From Pseudomonas oryzihabitans (GTDB lineage Bacteria; Pseudomonadota; Gammaproteobacteria; Pseudomonadales; Pseudomonadaceae): a stretch of DNA of 64,000 nt. The DNA lies in the NCBI RefSeq assembly GCF_006384975.1, contig NZ_CP021645.1:2756001-2820000 (forward strand). Reading direction: 5' to 3'. This document shows positions 7,504 through 18,393 of this stretch, in pieces (positions within the stretch are counted from its first letter, which is position 1; each line of letters opens with the position of its first letter). Below the pieces are notes generated by a model. It was not told where the DNA came from, searched no databases, and saw only the letters and a program-made list of their open reading frames with translations. The position numbers and the translations under genes are program-made.

Positions 7504-8667
7504 ATGTTCCAGTACTTTCCTTCCAACTATGTCTGGAGTCTCTCGACGATGATCGCCCTGACCCATGGCGGTAACATCGGTGAAGTGGACGCCATGTGCG
7601 CGCCGCTGCGCGATGCCGCCCTGGGTGGCGACGATCCCGGCACCGAGGCCTTCTATGCGGCCTGGAAAGACGGCGCCGACCGCTTGCTGCAGCTCTCCGA
7701 AGACGACCTGGCGCGTGGCCGTCGCCTGTCGGCGGGTGAAAAGCTGGGTCGCGCGGCGCTCTACTACGGCATTGCCGAGCGGATGCAGGCTCACGGCTTC
7801 GCGCATCGCCTGGCGCTGTACCAGCGCTCGCTGGAATTGTTCGAACGCGCCCGGCAGCTCGGCCGGGAGAATTGCCAGCGCGTGGAGATCCCCTATGGCG
7901 ACGCGCACCTCAGTGCCCTGTACGTACGCGCCGAGGGCCTGCCGCCTGGCGCGAAGGCGCCCATCGTGGTGATCATGAACGGCCTCGACAGCACCAAGGA
8001 GATGCTGCAGAAGAGCGTCATGGGGCGGCATTTCCCTCAGCGCGGGCTGTCCGCCCTGTTCGTCGACCAGCCGGGGACCGGCGAGGCCCTGCGCCTGCAC
8101 GGCTTGCCGGCACGCTTCGACAGCGAAGCCTGGGCCTCGCCCATCGTCGACTGGCTGGAAGACCATCCGGAAGTGGATGCGAAGCGCATCGGCGCCCTCG
8201 GCGTCTCCCTCGGCGGCTACTACTGCCCACGGGCGGTAGCCTTCGAACCGCGCTTCGCCTGTGGCGCGGTCTGGGGCGCCAATCACGACTGGCGTGCCGT
8301 GCAGCAGGCGCGGCGGCGCCGTGAGGGGGAGAATCCGGTGCCCCATTACTGGCAGCACGTGCAATGGGTGTTCGGCGCCAAGGATCTCGACGACTTCCTG
8401 ACCAAGGCCGAAGCCATGCACCTGGACGGCATCCTGGACCGTATCCGGGTGCCCTTCCTGGTCACCCACGGCGAGCACGACCGGCAGATTCCGCTGCACT
8501 ACGCCCAGCGTACCTATGACCAGTTGGTGAACAGCCCGGACCGGGAACTGCTGGTGTTCACCGCGCGCGAAGGGGGGGTCGAGCACAGTTCGCTGGATAA
8601 CCCCAACAACGCCGGCAACCTCATCGCCGATTGGCTGGCCGAACGGCTGGGTGGCGTCGTCGCCTGA
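7504..8667 (+). CDS. Alpha/beta hydrolase with long N-terminal helical region (2,6-dihydropseudooxynicotine hydrolase-like)
   Basis: A 387-residue alpha/beta hydrolase. The nucleophile elbow is GVSLGG with Ser near 235; THGEHDRQIP supplies the acidic residue and GGVEHSS the catalytic His. About 125 residues of helical sequence precede the core, as in the family of the C-C hydrolase for 2,6-dihydropseudooxynicotine and FrsA/DUF1100 relatives, which cleave carbon-carbon bonds or esters. It is placed between the Rieske and FAD monooxygenase genes. Hydrolysis of a ring-cleavage or side-chain ketone product is a reasonable inference; the substrate is not established. Confidence 0.85.
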   Translation: MFQYFPSNYVWSLSTMIALTHGGNIGEVDAMCAPLRDAALGGDDPGTEAFYAAWKDGADRLLQLSEDDLARGRRLSAGEKLGRAALYYGIAERMQAHGFAHRLALYQRSLELFERARQLGRENCQRVEIPYGDAHLSALYVRAEGLPPGAKAPIVVIMNGLDSTKEMLQKSVMGRHFPQRGLSALFVDQPGTGEALRLHGLPARFDSEAWASPIVDWLEDHPEVDAKRIGALGVSLGGYYCPRAVAFEPRFACGAVWGANHDWRAVQQARRRREGENPVPHYWQHVQWVFGAKDLDDFLTKAEAMHLDGILDRIRVPFLVTHGEHDRQIPLHYAQRTYDQLVNSPDRELLVFTAREGGVEHSSLDNPNNAGNLIADWLAERLGGVVA

Positions 8668-8684
8668 TCCACAGGAGAAGCATC

Positions 8685-9818
8685 ATGGCTCTTATCGAGA
8701 ACGCGCTGATCGTCGGTGGCGGGATCGGCGGCATGAGCGCCGCGATCCAGTTGCGCAAGCAAGGCATCGCGGTGGAACTGGTCGAGATCAATCCTGCCTG
8801 GGCGCCGGACGGTGCCGGTATCACCATCAGCGGACCCAGCCTGCGCGCATTGCGCGAGATCGGCGTGGTGGACGAGGTCTTGCGCCGCGGCGGCTGGTGG
8901 CGCGCCATCGATCTGCGCGACGCTCAGGGCGAGTTGCTCCGCACCGTGCCCCTCGCTCCTGCCGTCGGTGCCGAGGATCTGCCCAGCGCGGCCGGCATCC
9001 CGCGCCCGGTGCTGGCCGAGATTCTCGCCACCGCCACCCGCGCCGCGGGTACCACCGTCCGGCTCGGCATCAGCTTCGAACGTCTTACCCAGGACGCGGA
9101 TGGCGTGGACGTGCTGTTCAGCGATGGCAGTGAGCGTCGCTACGATCTGGTGATAGGCGCCGACGGCGTCAATTCCGCGCTACGCCGCCTGGTGCTGCCG
9201 GACTTCGCCGGCCCAGTGTTCACCGGACAGGGCTGCTGGCGGCTCATCGTGCCGCGACTGCACGAGAACTCCACCATGTACCTGAGCGACCGGATCAAGG
9301 CAGGGGTCAACCCCATCAGCCCGGATCTCTGCTATCTCTACCTGCTGGAGCGACGCGACGGGCAGGAATTCATTCCGCCCGCGGTCTGGCCGGAGATTCT
9401 CGCCGAACTGCTGACGCCTTTCAGCGGGGAATTGGCCGATATCCGCCGTGGCCTGCTGGACGGAAGTCTACCCGACCCTCAGCTGCTCTATCGTCCCCTG
9501 GCCGGCCATATGATCCCCGCCCCCTGGCACCGCGGACGGCTGGTCCTGCTGGGCGACACGGTCCACGCCACCACACCGCAACTGGCCTCGGGCGCCGGCA
9601 TCGCCATGGAAGGCGCGATCATCCTGGCCGAGGAGCTGCGACGCCATCACTCGCTGGCGGATGCCTTGAGCGCCTATGCCGGTCGTCACTACGACCGCGC
9701 CAGCCTGGTGGTGGAGGCCTCAGCCGAGCTGGGGCGTATCGAGCAGGAGGCCGGTGGTGCCCAGGCTCATGCCCAGGTTATGCAGAGGACCCTGGAACTA
9801 CTGCGCCTGCCGATCTAG
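8685..9818 (+). CDS. FAD-dependent monooxygenase (aromatic hydroxylase type)
   Basis: A 377-residue class A flavoprotein monooxygenase. The FAD-binding GGGIGG lies near residue 9-14, the NAD(P)H/FAD motif is in DLVIGADGVNSALR, and the second FAD motif is VLLGDTVHATTP. Enzymes of this kind hydroxylate phenols or N-heteroaromatics at the ring. ATG at 8685 follows AGGAG at 8673-8677; longer reading adds a basic stretch overlapping the hydrolase gene. It is the last gene of the right arm, 17 bp after the hydrolase. Likely the initial hydroxylation or ring-activation step for the cluster; the substrate is unknown. Confidence 0.9.
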   Translation: MALIENALIVGGGIGGMSAAIQLRKQGIAVELVEINPAWAPDGAGITISGPSLRALREIGVVDEVLRRGGWWRAIDLRDAQGELLRTVPLAPAVGAEDLPSAAGIPRPVLAEILATATRAAGTTVRLGISFERLTQDADGVDVLFSDGSERRYDLVIGADGVNSALRRLVLPDFAGPVFTGQGCWRLIVPRLHENSTMYLSDRIKAGVNPISPDLCYLYLLERRDGQEFIPPAVWPEILAELLTPFSGELADIRRGLLDGSLPDPQLLYRPLAGHMIPAPWHRGRLVLLGDTVHATTPQLASGAGIAMEGAIILAEELRRHHSLADALSAYAGRHYDRASLVVEASAELGRIEQEAGGAQAHAQVMQRTLELLRLPI

Positions 9819-9922
9819 CGCGGCGCGAACGGACGCGCGCATTCGCCGATGGCCGCGCGGGCGAAGCGTGAGCGACGAGGGCTTCGACCGGCGTCGGCCC
9901 ACGGGGGCCCGTGCCGCCTGCC

Positions 9923-11053
9923 CTACCCTACCCGCGAGGTCGGCACCAGGCGGCTCCACACCGCCTTGGTGCCCAGGGCGCAGGCCTGGCGATAGCCCAG
10001 GGCGTGGCGCTCCACCAGGTACCAGGACACCACCGCCAGCGGTAGGGTGATGCCGATGGAGAGGATCACCATGGTCCAGGCCTCGATGCCGGGAATCACC
10101 GCGGCCAGGGTCTGCTGCACCGGGAAGGAGTAGATGTAGAGGCCGTAGGAGTAGTCACCCACCTCGTTGAAGGCACGGATGCGCCCGGCCGGGACGAAGG
10201 CGAGGTAAAGCAGCACGTAGCCCAGCACCAGGTTGTAGACCAGGAAGAAGCTGTCGCGGTCCGGCATAGCCACCGCCAACAAGGCCACGGCGGCGATGAA
10301 GGCGGCGCGTGACAGCGGGATATAGGCGCGCAACACATAGAAGGCGCCACCGAGGAAGAACATCTGGAACAGCCGCAGCAGGTGCGATTCGCTGGCGAAG
10401 AAGTAGTGGGCGAACAGTTTGAACAGCGCGGCGCCCGCGGCGAACAGCAGGATGGCGCGCTGGAAGTGACGGTTGTCCAAGCGCAGCCAGAGTACCGCCA
10501 GCCAGAGCAGCGCCAGGGCGCCGTACATGCCCACCTCGAAGGGCAGCGTCCACAAGGAGCCATTGACGACGGCCTGCAACGGATTGCCCTCGAACAGGCC
10601 GGGCAGGTCGAATTCGGCGCCGGCGATCAGACCGGTGTTCTTCAGCAGGTAGACCCAGGTCTCGCCGTCGCTCAGGTAGTCCTGCAGCGGCGCCCGGGTC
10701 AGCCAGGCGCCGAGGCCGAGCACCGTCAGCATGAGCATCACCAGCAGGCCCGGCACCACCCGCAGGGCGCGGCCCCAGACGAAATCGATGATGTCGGCGC
10801 GACTCAGCAGGCTCTTGGTGACCAAAAAACCGCTGGTGATGAAGAAGATGTCGACCGCGATGTCGCCGAGGGTCATGCCCAGGCTCTCGCGGCCGGGCTC
10901 CGCCGTGGGGGTGCCGCTGGAGATGGCGAAGCTGTGGCTGAAAACCACGGCGAGCGCCGCGATCATGCGAATCAGATTGAGATTGTTGTTCTTGCCGCCA
11001 ACATGATCCTGAACGGTCTGCACGGATACCTCACGCCTGGTGTTTGGAGCCAT
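9923..11053 (-). CDS. Acyltransferase 3 family protein (membrane O-acyltransferase)
   Basis: A 376-residue integral membrane protein with about ten hydrophobic helices. The family start NLIRMIAALAVVFSHSFA carries the conserved His of acyltransferase-3 proteins, followed by VDIFFITSGFLVTKSLL (the F-F-x-x-S-G motif) and the conserved Arg in WGRALRVVPGL. Such proteins transfer acetyl or other acyl groups to O-antigen, exopolysaccharide or peptidoglycan sugars. No C-terminal SGNH domain is present. It is alone in its orientation, convergent with the monooxygenase gene and divergent from the adenine deaminase gene. The acceptor is unknown. Confidence 0.88.
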   Translation of the reverse strand: MAPNTRREVSVQTVQDHVGGKNNNLNLIRMIAALAVVFSHSFAISSGTPTAEPGRESLGMTLGDIAVDIFFITSGFLVTKSLLSRADIIDFVWGRALRVVPGLLVMLMLTVLGLGAWLTRAPLQDYLSDGETWVYLLKNTGLIAGAEFDLPGLFEGNPLQAVVNGSLWTLPFEVGMYGALALLWLAVLWLRLDNRHFQRAILLFAAGAALFKLFAHYFFASESHLLRLFQMFFLGGAFYVLRAYIPLSRAAFIAAVALLAVAMPDRDSFFLVYNLVLGYVLLYLAFVPAGRIRAFNEVGDYSYGLYIYSFPVQQTLAAVIPGIEAWTMVILSIGITLPLAVVSWYLVERHALGYRQACALGTKAVWSRLVPTSRVG

Positions 11054-11242
11054 GCGTCCCGATTGTAGTCAGATCCAGACCCATTGCAGGGGTTGTGGCC
11101 ATTTGCTGGCCCAAAGCGTGGAATGCTGGGAAATTCTGACGCTCAGGGCCACCGTACATCGGTCGCCGGGAACCCGCAGACCTGCAGGTGACCGGGCAAA
11201 GCGTGCGACAATCCCTGACTGATTCAGCTTGACGACGAATAG

Positions 11243-12202
<960 letters not shown>

Positions 12203-12204
12203 GC

Positions 12205-13011
12205 ATGAGTCTGACCGCTGCCGAAATTTCCTACTACCAACGTTTCGCTGAACGCCTGACCGATGCCGCCGCCGTGGCCATCCAGCCCTACTTCCGCGCC
12301 CAGTTGGCAGTGGATGACAAAGGCGACGCGGCCAGTGCCGGGCGGCGCTACGACCCGGTGACCATCGCCGACAAGGCCGCCGAACGAGCCATGCGTGAAC
12401 TCATCCAGGCCGAGCACCCGGATCACGGCATCCTTGGCGAGGAAGAGGAAAACGTTACCGGCAGCAGTCCCCTGACCTGGGTGCTGGACCCCATCGATGG
12501 CACCCGCGCCTTCATCACCGGCCTGCCGCTATGGGGCACCCTGGTGGCGCTCAACGACGGCCGCCGCCCGGTGGTGGGAGTAATGAACCAACCCTTCACC
12601 GGCGAGCGCTACCTGGGCACCCCGGCCGGCACCTGGCGCAACGACGTGCCGCTGCGCACCCGCCCCTGCGCCAGCCTGGCCCAGGCGCGGCTGATGTGCA
12701 CCAGCCGCGATATCTTCGATACCCCCGAGCGCCTGGCGGCCTTCGACGCCATCGCCGCCGAGGTGCAGCTGGCTCGCTTCGGCGGTGACTGCTACGCCTA
12801 CTGCATGCTGGCCTCGGGCTTCGTCGACGTCATCATCGAAGCCAGCCTGCAGCCCTACGACGTCCAGGCGTTGATCCCCATCATCGAAGGCGCCGGCGGC
12901 CGCATGACGGCCTGGGACGGCGGTGACGCCCAGCAGGGTGGGGCCATCCTCGCCTGTGGCGATCCGGCGCTGCACGCGCAGTTGGTGGAGCGGTTGAAGC
13001 ACCTGGCGTAG
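12205..13011 (+). CDS. hisN: Histidinol-phosphatase / inositol monophosphatase family protein
   Basis: A 268-residue Mg2+-dependent phosphatase of the IMPase superfamily. The metal motifs are ILGEEE (Glu pair), the diagnostic DPIDGTRAF, and near the C-terminus LQPYDVQALIPIIEGAGG. The DPIDGTRAFITG form with GxP following is typical of the histidinol-phosphatase HisN branch. Its start is 2 bp after the adenine deaminase stop. It would hydrolyse histidinol phosphate or a similar sugar/inositol phosphate; the exact substrate is inferred from family. Confidence 0.82.
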   Translation: MSLTAAEISYYQRFAERLTDAAAVAIQPYFRAQLAVDDKGDAASAGRRYDPVTIADKAAERAMRELIQAEHPDHGILGEEEENVTGSSPLTWVLDPIDGTRAFITGLPLWGTLVALNDGRRPVVGVMNQPFTGERYLGTPAGTWRNDVPLRTRPCASLAQARLMCTSRDIFDTPERLAAFDAIAAEVQLARFGGDCYAYCMLASGFVDVIIEASLQPYDVQALIPIIEGAGGRMTAWDGGDAQQGGAILACGDPALHAQLVERLKHLA

Positions 13012-13024
13012 GGTGCCTGTTTTC

Positions 13025-13055
13025 GTAGGTTGGGTTGAGCGGAGCGAAGCCCAAC
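13025..13055 (+). repeat. 31-bp dispersed repeat (GTAGGTTGGG family)
   Basis: GTAGGTTGGGTTGAGCG and AGCGAAGCCCAAC form an imperfect hairpin. Nine near-identical copies are found in the window, all between genes, in both orientations. Confidence 0.85.
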
Positions 13056-13130
13056 GCGGCTCCCTGCTCAAACCAGACGCGTTGGGCTTCAACGACGTAG
13101 CCGTCTCGATCCAAGCTAGGCGATTGCAAC

Positions 13131-13161
13131 GTAGGTTGGGTTGAGCGCAGCGAAGCCCAAC
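13131..13161 (+). repeat. 31-bp dispersed repeat (GTAGGTTGGG family)
   Basis: Same repeat as at 13025; here it forms the left outer border of palindromic element copy A. Confidence 0.85.
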
Positions 13162-13189
13162 CTTGCAAAGGTTGGTCCCTGCTTGGGCT

Positions 13190-13912
13190 TATCGGTGCCC
13201 TAGCTATTTATCGAGCTTTGCTGGTACTTCTTGTTTCGCCCACCCGGGCGAGTCACTTTTGCCAATCGCGGCAAAAGTAACCAAAACCGCTGTCCCCACG
13301 TTTCGGCCCTCCGCTTCGCTCCGGGTCCCCTCGCTCCGGTGCCGCTCCAGGGGCACGGCACGAAGGGGCATCCTGCCCCTCGCGCCTTGCTCGGCGTCCT
13401 GCCTCGCATCCCCCTCCGCGACACCTACACTCGGCCTCACTGACGGGGACGGGGCGCCAGCCTGAGGCTTGGGTGTTTACAGGCAAAGCCCGAGCGATTC
13501 GTAGCGTGGAGAACCGCGCAGCGTTTTCCACTGCTGGCATCTAAGCCATCAGTGGACAAGGCTGCGCCGTTGTCCACGCTACGGGGTACGGGTTATTCAA
13601 CCAAAACTTTCAGGCTGGCGAATCGCCCCGTTCAGTAGGGCGAACGCCAGTGCCGTGGAGTGGGTCGAGCCGCAGGGATGCGGCGAGAGGTCCAGTGGGC
13701 CATGGACGGCCCATCTGGACCGACCCCGGAACGGCGCTGGCGTGAGCGGACCCGCAGCGAAGCGGAGGGCCGGATGGCGGGGCAAGCGTTTTTGGTTACT
13801 TTTGTCCGGGGCGCGCAGCCGCGACTGAAAAAAGTGACTCGCCCGGGTGGGCGAAACAGGAATCCCCAACAGACCTCGATAAGCAGCCAAGGCACCAATA
13901 GCTAAGCCCACC
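13190..13912. repeat. Large palindromic element, copy A
   Basis: About 720 bp with long imperfect terminal inverted repeats. The left inner end starts GTTTCGCCCACCCGGGCG at 13233 and the right end is its reverse complement, ending at 13857. The inverted match extends outwards (GGCTTATCGGTGCC at the left, GGCACCAATAGCTAAGCC at the right) and inwards (AAAGTAACCAAAA against TTTTTGGTTACTTT). The centre holds further inverted segments (GTAGCGTGGA / TCCACGCTAC). Two other copies are at 28.4 and 38.2 kb. No transposase is encoded, so it resembles a non-autonomous (MITE-like) or structural repeat. Confidence 0.8.
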
Positions 13913-13970
13913 AGCAATCGCGGCCATGGGCCGCTTGTGTCTTGGCTTGCGGTTAGGATGAAGGTGAGAG

Positions 13971-14038
13971 CAGCAGGGGGCAGGCTGTAGGGCCGCAGTG
14001 TTTCGAGCACGTGTAGGAGCCGGTTCCGCCCCCTGCTG
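13971..14038 (+). repeat. 11-bp inverted repeat in the IS110 leader
   Basis: CAGCAGGGGGC (13971-13981) and GCCCCCTGCTG (14028-14038) are perfect inverted copies 46 bp apart, about 110 bp before the transposase start. It may be a subterminal repeat or an RNA structure of the IS110 element. Confidence 0.6.
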
Positions 14039-14133
14039 ACCTCTGACGTCCCAGCCCGAACAGTTGATCGAGCTTCCACCTCGAACCGCACAAGCGTGGG
14101 CCTTCGTCAGAGGCGCTCTCCTCACCAGTATAG

Positions 14134-15078
<945 letters not shown>

Positions 15079-15111
15079 GAAGACAGTTGCTCCTACACGC
15101 TCAATCCAACC

Positions 15112-15157
15112 CCGTAGAAGCGGCCGCATCGGCGGACCGCCATGGCCACGATTAGCC
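15112..15157 (+). repeat. REP-like palindromic sequence
   Basis: GTAGAAGCGGCCGCATCGG followed by CGCCATGGCCACGAT resembles the GGAGCGGCC...GGCCGCGAT REP family also seen at 23994-24073 and 30186-30215. It lies between the IS110 element and the glycosyltransferase gene. Confidence 0.5.
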
Positions 15158-15238
15158 CTCGTCATCCCCCGGCAACCTCTTAAGCCCCCTCTAAGCCAAA
15201 TCCCGTATACCGGCAGGATTCCGCCAAGAGTCACTGCC

Positions 15239-16918
15239 TTGTCCACCACCTCCCCCCCTGCCTCGCCAAGCACAGTGCGCCTGGAGCGAGGGCTATTGCT
15301 CTGCTGCCTGGTCGCCTACCTGCTCGCCGGACTGTTCGGTCGTGGGCTGTGGAAGGCCGATGAGCCCTACTCCTTCGGCATGGTGTGGAACTTCCTAACT
15401 ACCCCGGACTGGTTGATCCCTCGGGTGGGCGATGCGCCCTTCATGGAAAAGCCGCCGCTGATGTACTGGAGCGGTGCCTTCACCGCCCGACTGTTTTCCC
15501 CCTGGCTAGGCGAGCCGGACGGTGCGCGGCTGGCGGTGCTGGGCTGGATGCTGGTGACCCTCGCCGCCCTGGCCTGGCTCACCCAGCGGCTGCTACCCGG
15601 GCGCGCGCGTCAGGCGTTGCTCGCCCTGCTGGGCATGCTCGGCGTGGTGCAGCACAGCCATCTGCTGATCGCCGACGTGCCGCAACTCGCCGGCGCCACC
15701 CTGGGACTGGCGGGCCTCGCCGCCTATCTGCACGATGGCGAAAAACCCTGGCAGCGTGGGCTGCTGTTCGGCAGCGGCCTGGGCATCGCCTTCATGAGCA
15801 AGGGCTTGCTGGTGCCGGGGGTATTGGGGCTCTGCGGGGGGCTCTGCGCCGTCTGCTGGCCACAGCGCCTGGTCGAACCGGCCACTCGGCGCTGGCTGCT
15901 CGCCGCCCTCGTCGCCGCCCTGCCTTGGCTGCTGATCTGGCCGCTGCTGCTCTGGCACCAGGCACCCGAGCTCTTCCATACCTGGCTGTGGACCAACAAC
16001 ATCGGCCGCTTCTTCGGCCTGGAAGCGCGCAACAGCGATACCGATGGCCTGGTCTCCAGCCTGGCGGACCTGGCGGCGCTGTCCTTTCCCACCGGGTTGA
16101 TCCTGCTCGGCGCCACGCTCTGGCAGCTGTATCGCCGTGGCGGCAGCCCGCTGAAGCGGCTGGGCCGGCATCCAGGACTGGCCACGGTGGTGCTTTACGC
16201 CCTCGTCTGCCTGGGGGTGCTACTCAAGTCGGCGGTCTTCCGCAGCCTCTATCTGCTACCGCTGTTTCCCGCCCTGGCGCTGCTGGCGGCGCGGCTGGAG
16301 CCACCCCCTGCCATCGCCCGCCTCGGACGCGATGCCAGCCTGGCGTTCTGGACACCCGTCATCGCCCTGCTGGCCCTGGGCGGTATCGGCCTGGCCTTGA
16401 ACTGGCCGCTGCCCTGGCCGCGCCTCGTCACCGACCATCTGCCGATAACGGAACGCCTGCCACTGAGCCCTCTGGCCTGGGCGGTCGCCCTACTGGCCTT
16501 GCTCGGCTGGGGTGTCGCGCTCGGGCTGCGCACGCAGTTGGGCGCCGCCAGCACCTGGTTCGTCGGCCTGACCGTCGGCTGGACCCTGGCCAATACCCTG
16601 TGGCTCCCCTGGGTCGACCTGGGCAACAGCTACGCCCGGCCTTTCACCGAACTGCAGCGGGTACTTCCGGCGGCGGATTGCGTGGCCAGCTACGGCCTAG
16701 GCGAATCGGAGCGCTCCATGCTGCACGTCTACAGCGGCTATCCACCGCAGGAACAGGCCAGCCTGAGCCAGGTGCCCTGCCAATTGCTGGTGGTGCAGGA
16801 CGAATGGCACGAACCGGTGGCGGTGCCCGCCGACTGGACGCTCTTCTGGCAGGGCGCCCGGCCTGGCAACTTGAAGGAGCGCTTCCGCGCCTTCAGCCTC
16901 GTGCAACCGGGCCCTTGA
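15239..16918 (+). CDS. ArnT-like glycosyltransferase (GT-C / PMT family)
   Basis: A roughly 559-residue polytopic membrane protein of the glycosyltransferase-39/ArnT type. The first periplasmic loop has GRGLWKADEPYSFGM with the catalytic Asp-Glu typical of these lipid-linked sugar transferases, then about twelve membrane helices and a short soluble C-terminus. No ATG fits: the ATG far upstream lies inside the IS110 gene, so I prefer TTG at 15239, with AAGAG 9 bp before it; GTG at 15275 is the alternative. Related enzymes transfer aminoarabinose or mannose from undecaprenyl phosphate to lipid A or proteins. No arn operon is nearby. Confidence 0.78.
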   Translation: MSTTSPPASPSTVRLERGLLLCCLVAYLLAGLFGRGLWKADEPYSFGMVWNFLTTPDWLIPRVGDAPFMEKPPLMYWSGAFTARLFSPWLGEPDGARLAVLGWMLVTLAALAWLTQRLLPGRARQALLALLGMLGVVQHSHLLIADVPQLAGATLGLAGLAAYLHDGEKPWQRGLLFGSGLGIAFMSKGLLVPGVLGLCGGLCAVCWPQRLVEPATRRWLLAALVAALPWLLIWPLLLWHQAPELFHTWLWTNNIGRFFGLEARNSDTDGLVSSLADLAALSFPTGLILLGATLWQLYRRGGSPLKRLGRHPGLATVVLYALVCLGVLLKSAVFRSLYLLPLFPALALLAARLEPPPAIARLGRDASLAFWTPVIALLALGGIGLALNWPLPWPRLVTDHLPITERLPLSPLAWAVALLALLGWGVALGLRTQLGAASTWFVGLTVGWTLANTLWLPWVDLGNSYARPFTELQRVLPAADCVASYGLGESERSMLHVYSGYPPQEQASLSQVPCQLLVVQDEWHEPVAVPADWTLFWQGARPGNLKERFRAFSLVQPGP

Positions 16919-16921
16919 GGC

Positions 16922-16952
16922 GTTGGGCTTCGCTACGCTCAACCCAGCCTAC
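16922..16952 (-). repeat. 31-bp dispersed repeat (GTAGGTTGGG family), inverted
   Basis: Reverse-complement copy just after the glycosyltransferase stop, in the convergent gap before the rut operon end. It could act as a bidirectional transcription stop. Confidence 0.8.
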
Positions 16953-16996
16953 CGGAGCCCGCGTAGGTATCGCCATCGAAGCCCAACAGGCCCAGG

Positions 16997-17521
16997 CTAA
17001 GGCAGCTCGTGATAGCGCCGGTCGAAGTAGAGCAACCCGCCCTCGCCGCCCGGCTCGGCCACGCCCAGTACCTCGCAGAGCAGCAGGTCGTGGCTGCCCA
17101 CCGCCTGCACCCCGGCGATGCGACAGTCGCAGGCCACCAGGGCACCGTCCAACACTGGCGCACCGGTGGCCAGGCGCGTCCAGCTCGCCGCGGCGAAGCG
17201 CTCGGCCATGGCGGTCTTGCCGCCGAAGAGAGTGGCCAAGGCCTGCTGACCGGCGGCCAGGACGTTGACGCAGAGCACCCCATTGGCGCTGAACGCCGGA
17301 TGCACCGAGGCACTGCGATTGAGGCAGACCAGCAGGGTCGGCGGGGTATCGCTGACGCTGCACACGGCGGTGGCGGTAAAACCGGCGAGCCCGGCCGGGC
17401 CGTCGGTGGTGACGATGTTGACCGCGGCCCCCAGGCGCGCCATGGCACCGCGGAAGAGGTCGCGCTCGACCGGGACGGCGGGCATCTCGGCGGGCAGCGA
17501 CAGGGCATGGGCGACGGACAT
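16997..17521 (-). CDS. rutF: RutF, flavin reductase for the uracil monooxygenase
   Basis: A 174-residue flavin reductase-like protein. Motifs are [41 protein letters not shown] and the CxVLNVL-type [12 protein letters not shown], all characteristic of NAD(P)H:FMN reductases of the HpaC/RutF group. It supplies reduced FMN to RutA. ATG at 17521 has GAGGAG upstream and lies 5 bp after the rutD stop. It is the last rut gene visible; rutE and rutG do not follow. Confidence 0.93.
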   Translation of the reverse strand: MSVAHALSLPAEMPAVPVERDLFRGAMARLGAAVNIVTTDGPAGLAGFTATAVCSVSDTPPTLLVCLNRSASVHPAFSANGVLCVNVLAAGQQALATLFGGKTAMAERFAAASWTRLATGAPVLDGALVACDCRIAGVQAVGSHDLLLCEVLGVAEPGGEGGLLYFDRRYHELP

Positions 17522-17525
17522 GGCG

Positions 17526-18311
17526 TTACTCCTCGAAGGCTTGGCAGAGATAGTCGAGTACCACCCGGTCGAAGGTAGCGGGATCGGTGATGCTGGAGGC
17601 ATGGCCGCCCCACTCCAGTAACTGGAAGGTGGCCTGGGGCAGGCCCGCGGCCAGGCGCTGGGACGAAGTCCAGGGCACCAGGACGTCGTCGCGATTGGCC
17701 AGCACCAGGGTTGGCACCTCGATCCGTACCAGCTCGGCGTCCACGTCGAAGGCCAGCAGGGCACCGATGCGCCGCAGTACATTGGCCTCCCCCGGAAAAT
17801 GCGCCAGGGCATGGGCTTCGTCGGTGGCCAGGCGCTCGCCGTGTTCGGCGATCCAGGTGGCCGGATAGAGGAAGATCGCCTGGGCCTGGACATAGGCCGC
17901 GGCGCCGCTGTCACGCAGCAGGCGCTGGCGCAGGGCGAAGCAGCGCCCGGTGTGTGGATTGGGTCGGCTCCAGGCATTGACCAGCACCTGGCGGCGGATC
18001 AGGCCTGGCCGCAGCAGATTGGCTTGCAGCCCCACCAGGCCACCGAGGGCATGGCCCATGAACAGGCAATCGCGCAGTTCCAGGCGGTCGGCCAGGGCCA
18101 GCAGGTCCTCGGCCATGTGCTGGATGCGATAGTCCGCCGGCAACTCGGCCGGACTCTTGCCGGTGCCGCTCTGGTCGTAGATCACCACCCGGAAATGTTC
18201 GCCCAGGGCTGCCAACTGCGGCGCCCAGAAGGCGCCGGCACCACCCAGGCCGGAGCTGAGCAACAGGGTCGCGGCCGCCGGGTCCTGGCGGCCATGGAGT
18301 TCGAAGTGCAT
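17526..18311 (-). CDS. rutD: RutD, aminoacrylate hydrolase
   Basis: A 261-residue alpha/beta hydrolase. Conserved motifs are [28 protein letters not shown], the nucleophile region MGHALGG (where most hydrolases have GxSxG, here Ala occupies the usual Ser place, a known RutD trait), and the C-terminal GGHASS. It promotes breakdown of aminoacrylate in the Rut pathway. ATG at 18311 is chosen because the core strand starts immediately; upstream extension overlaps a GC-rich repeat. It lies 82 bp after rutC and 4 bp before rutF. Confidence 0.92.
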   Translation of the reverse strand: MHFELHGRQDPAAATLLLSSGLGGAGAFWAPQLAALGEHFRVVIYDQSGTGKSPAELPADYRIQHMAEDLLALADRLELRDCLFMGHALGGLVGLQANLLRPGLIRRQVLVNAWSRPNPHTGRCFALRQRLLRDSGAAAYVQAQAIFLYPATWIAEHGERLATDEAHALAHFPGEANVLRRIGALLAFDVDAELVRIEVPTLVLANRDDVLVPWTSSQRLAAGLPQATFQLLEWGGHASSITDPATFDRVVLDYLCQAFEE

Positions 18312-18342
18312 GGGCGGTCCTCGGTGGTTCAGTGGGGGGGCT

Positions 18343-18380
18343 TCCCTCACCCCAGCCCTCTCCCAGGGGGAGAGGGGGCA
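18343..18380 (+). repeat. CCCTCACCCCAGCCCTCTCCC-type palindrome
   Basis: CCCTCACCCCAGCCCTCTCC, then GGGGGAGAGGG, forms a hairpin; related copies are at 31414-31500, 43386-43421 and 53639-53672. This one sits in the 82-bp gap between rutC and rutD. It is a common class of intergenic repeat in GC-rich proteobacteria. Confidence 0.7.
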
Positions 18381-18393
18381 AGACGGCGTAGCC

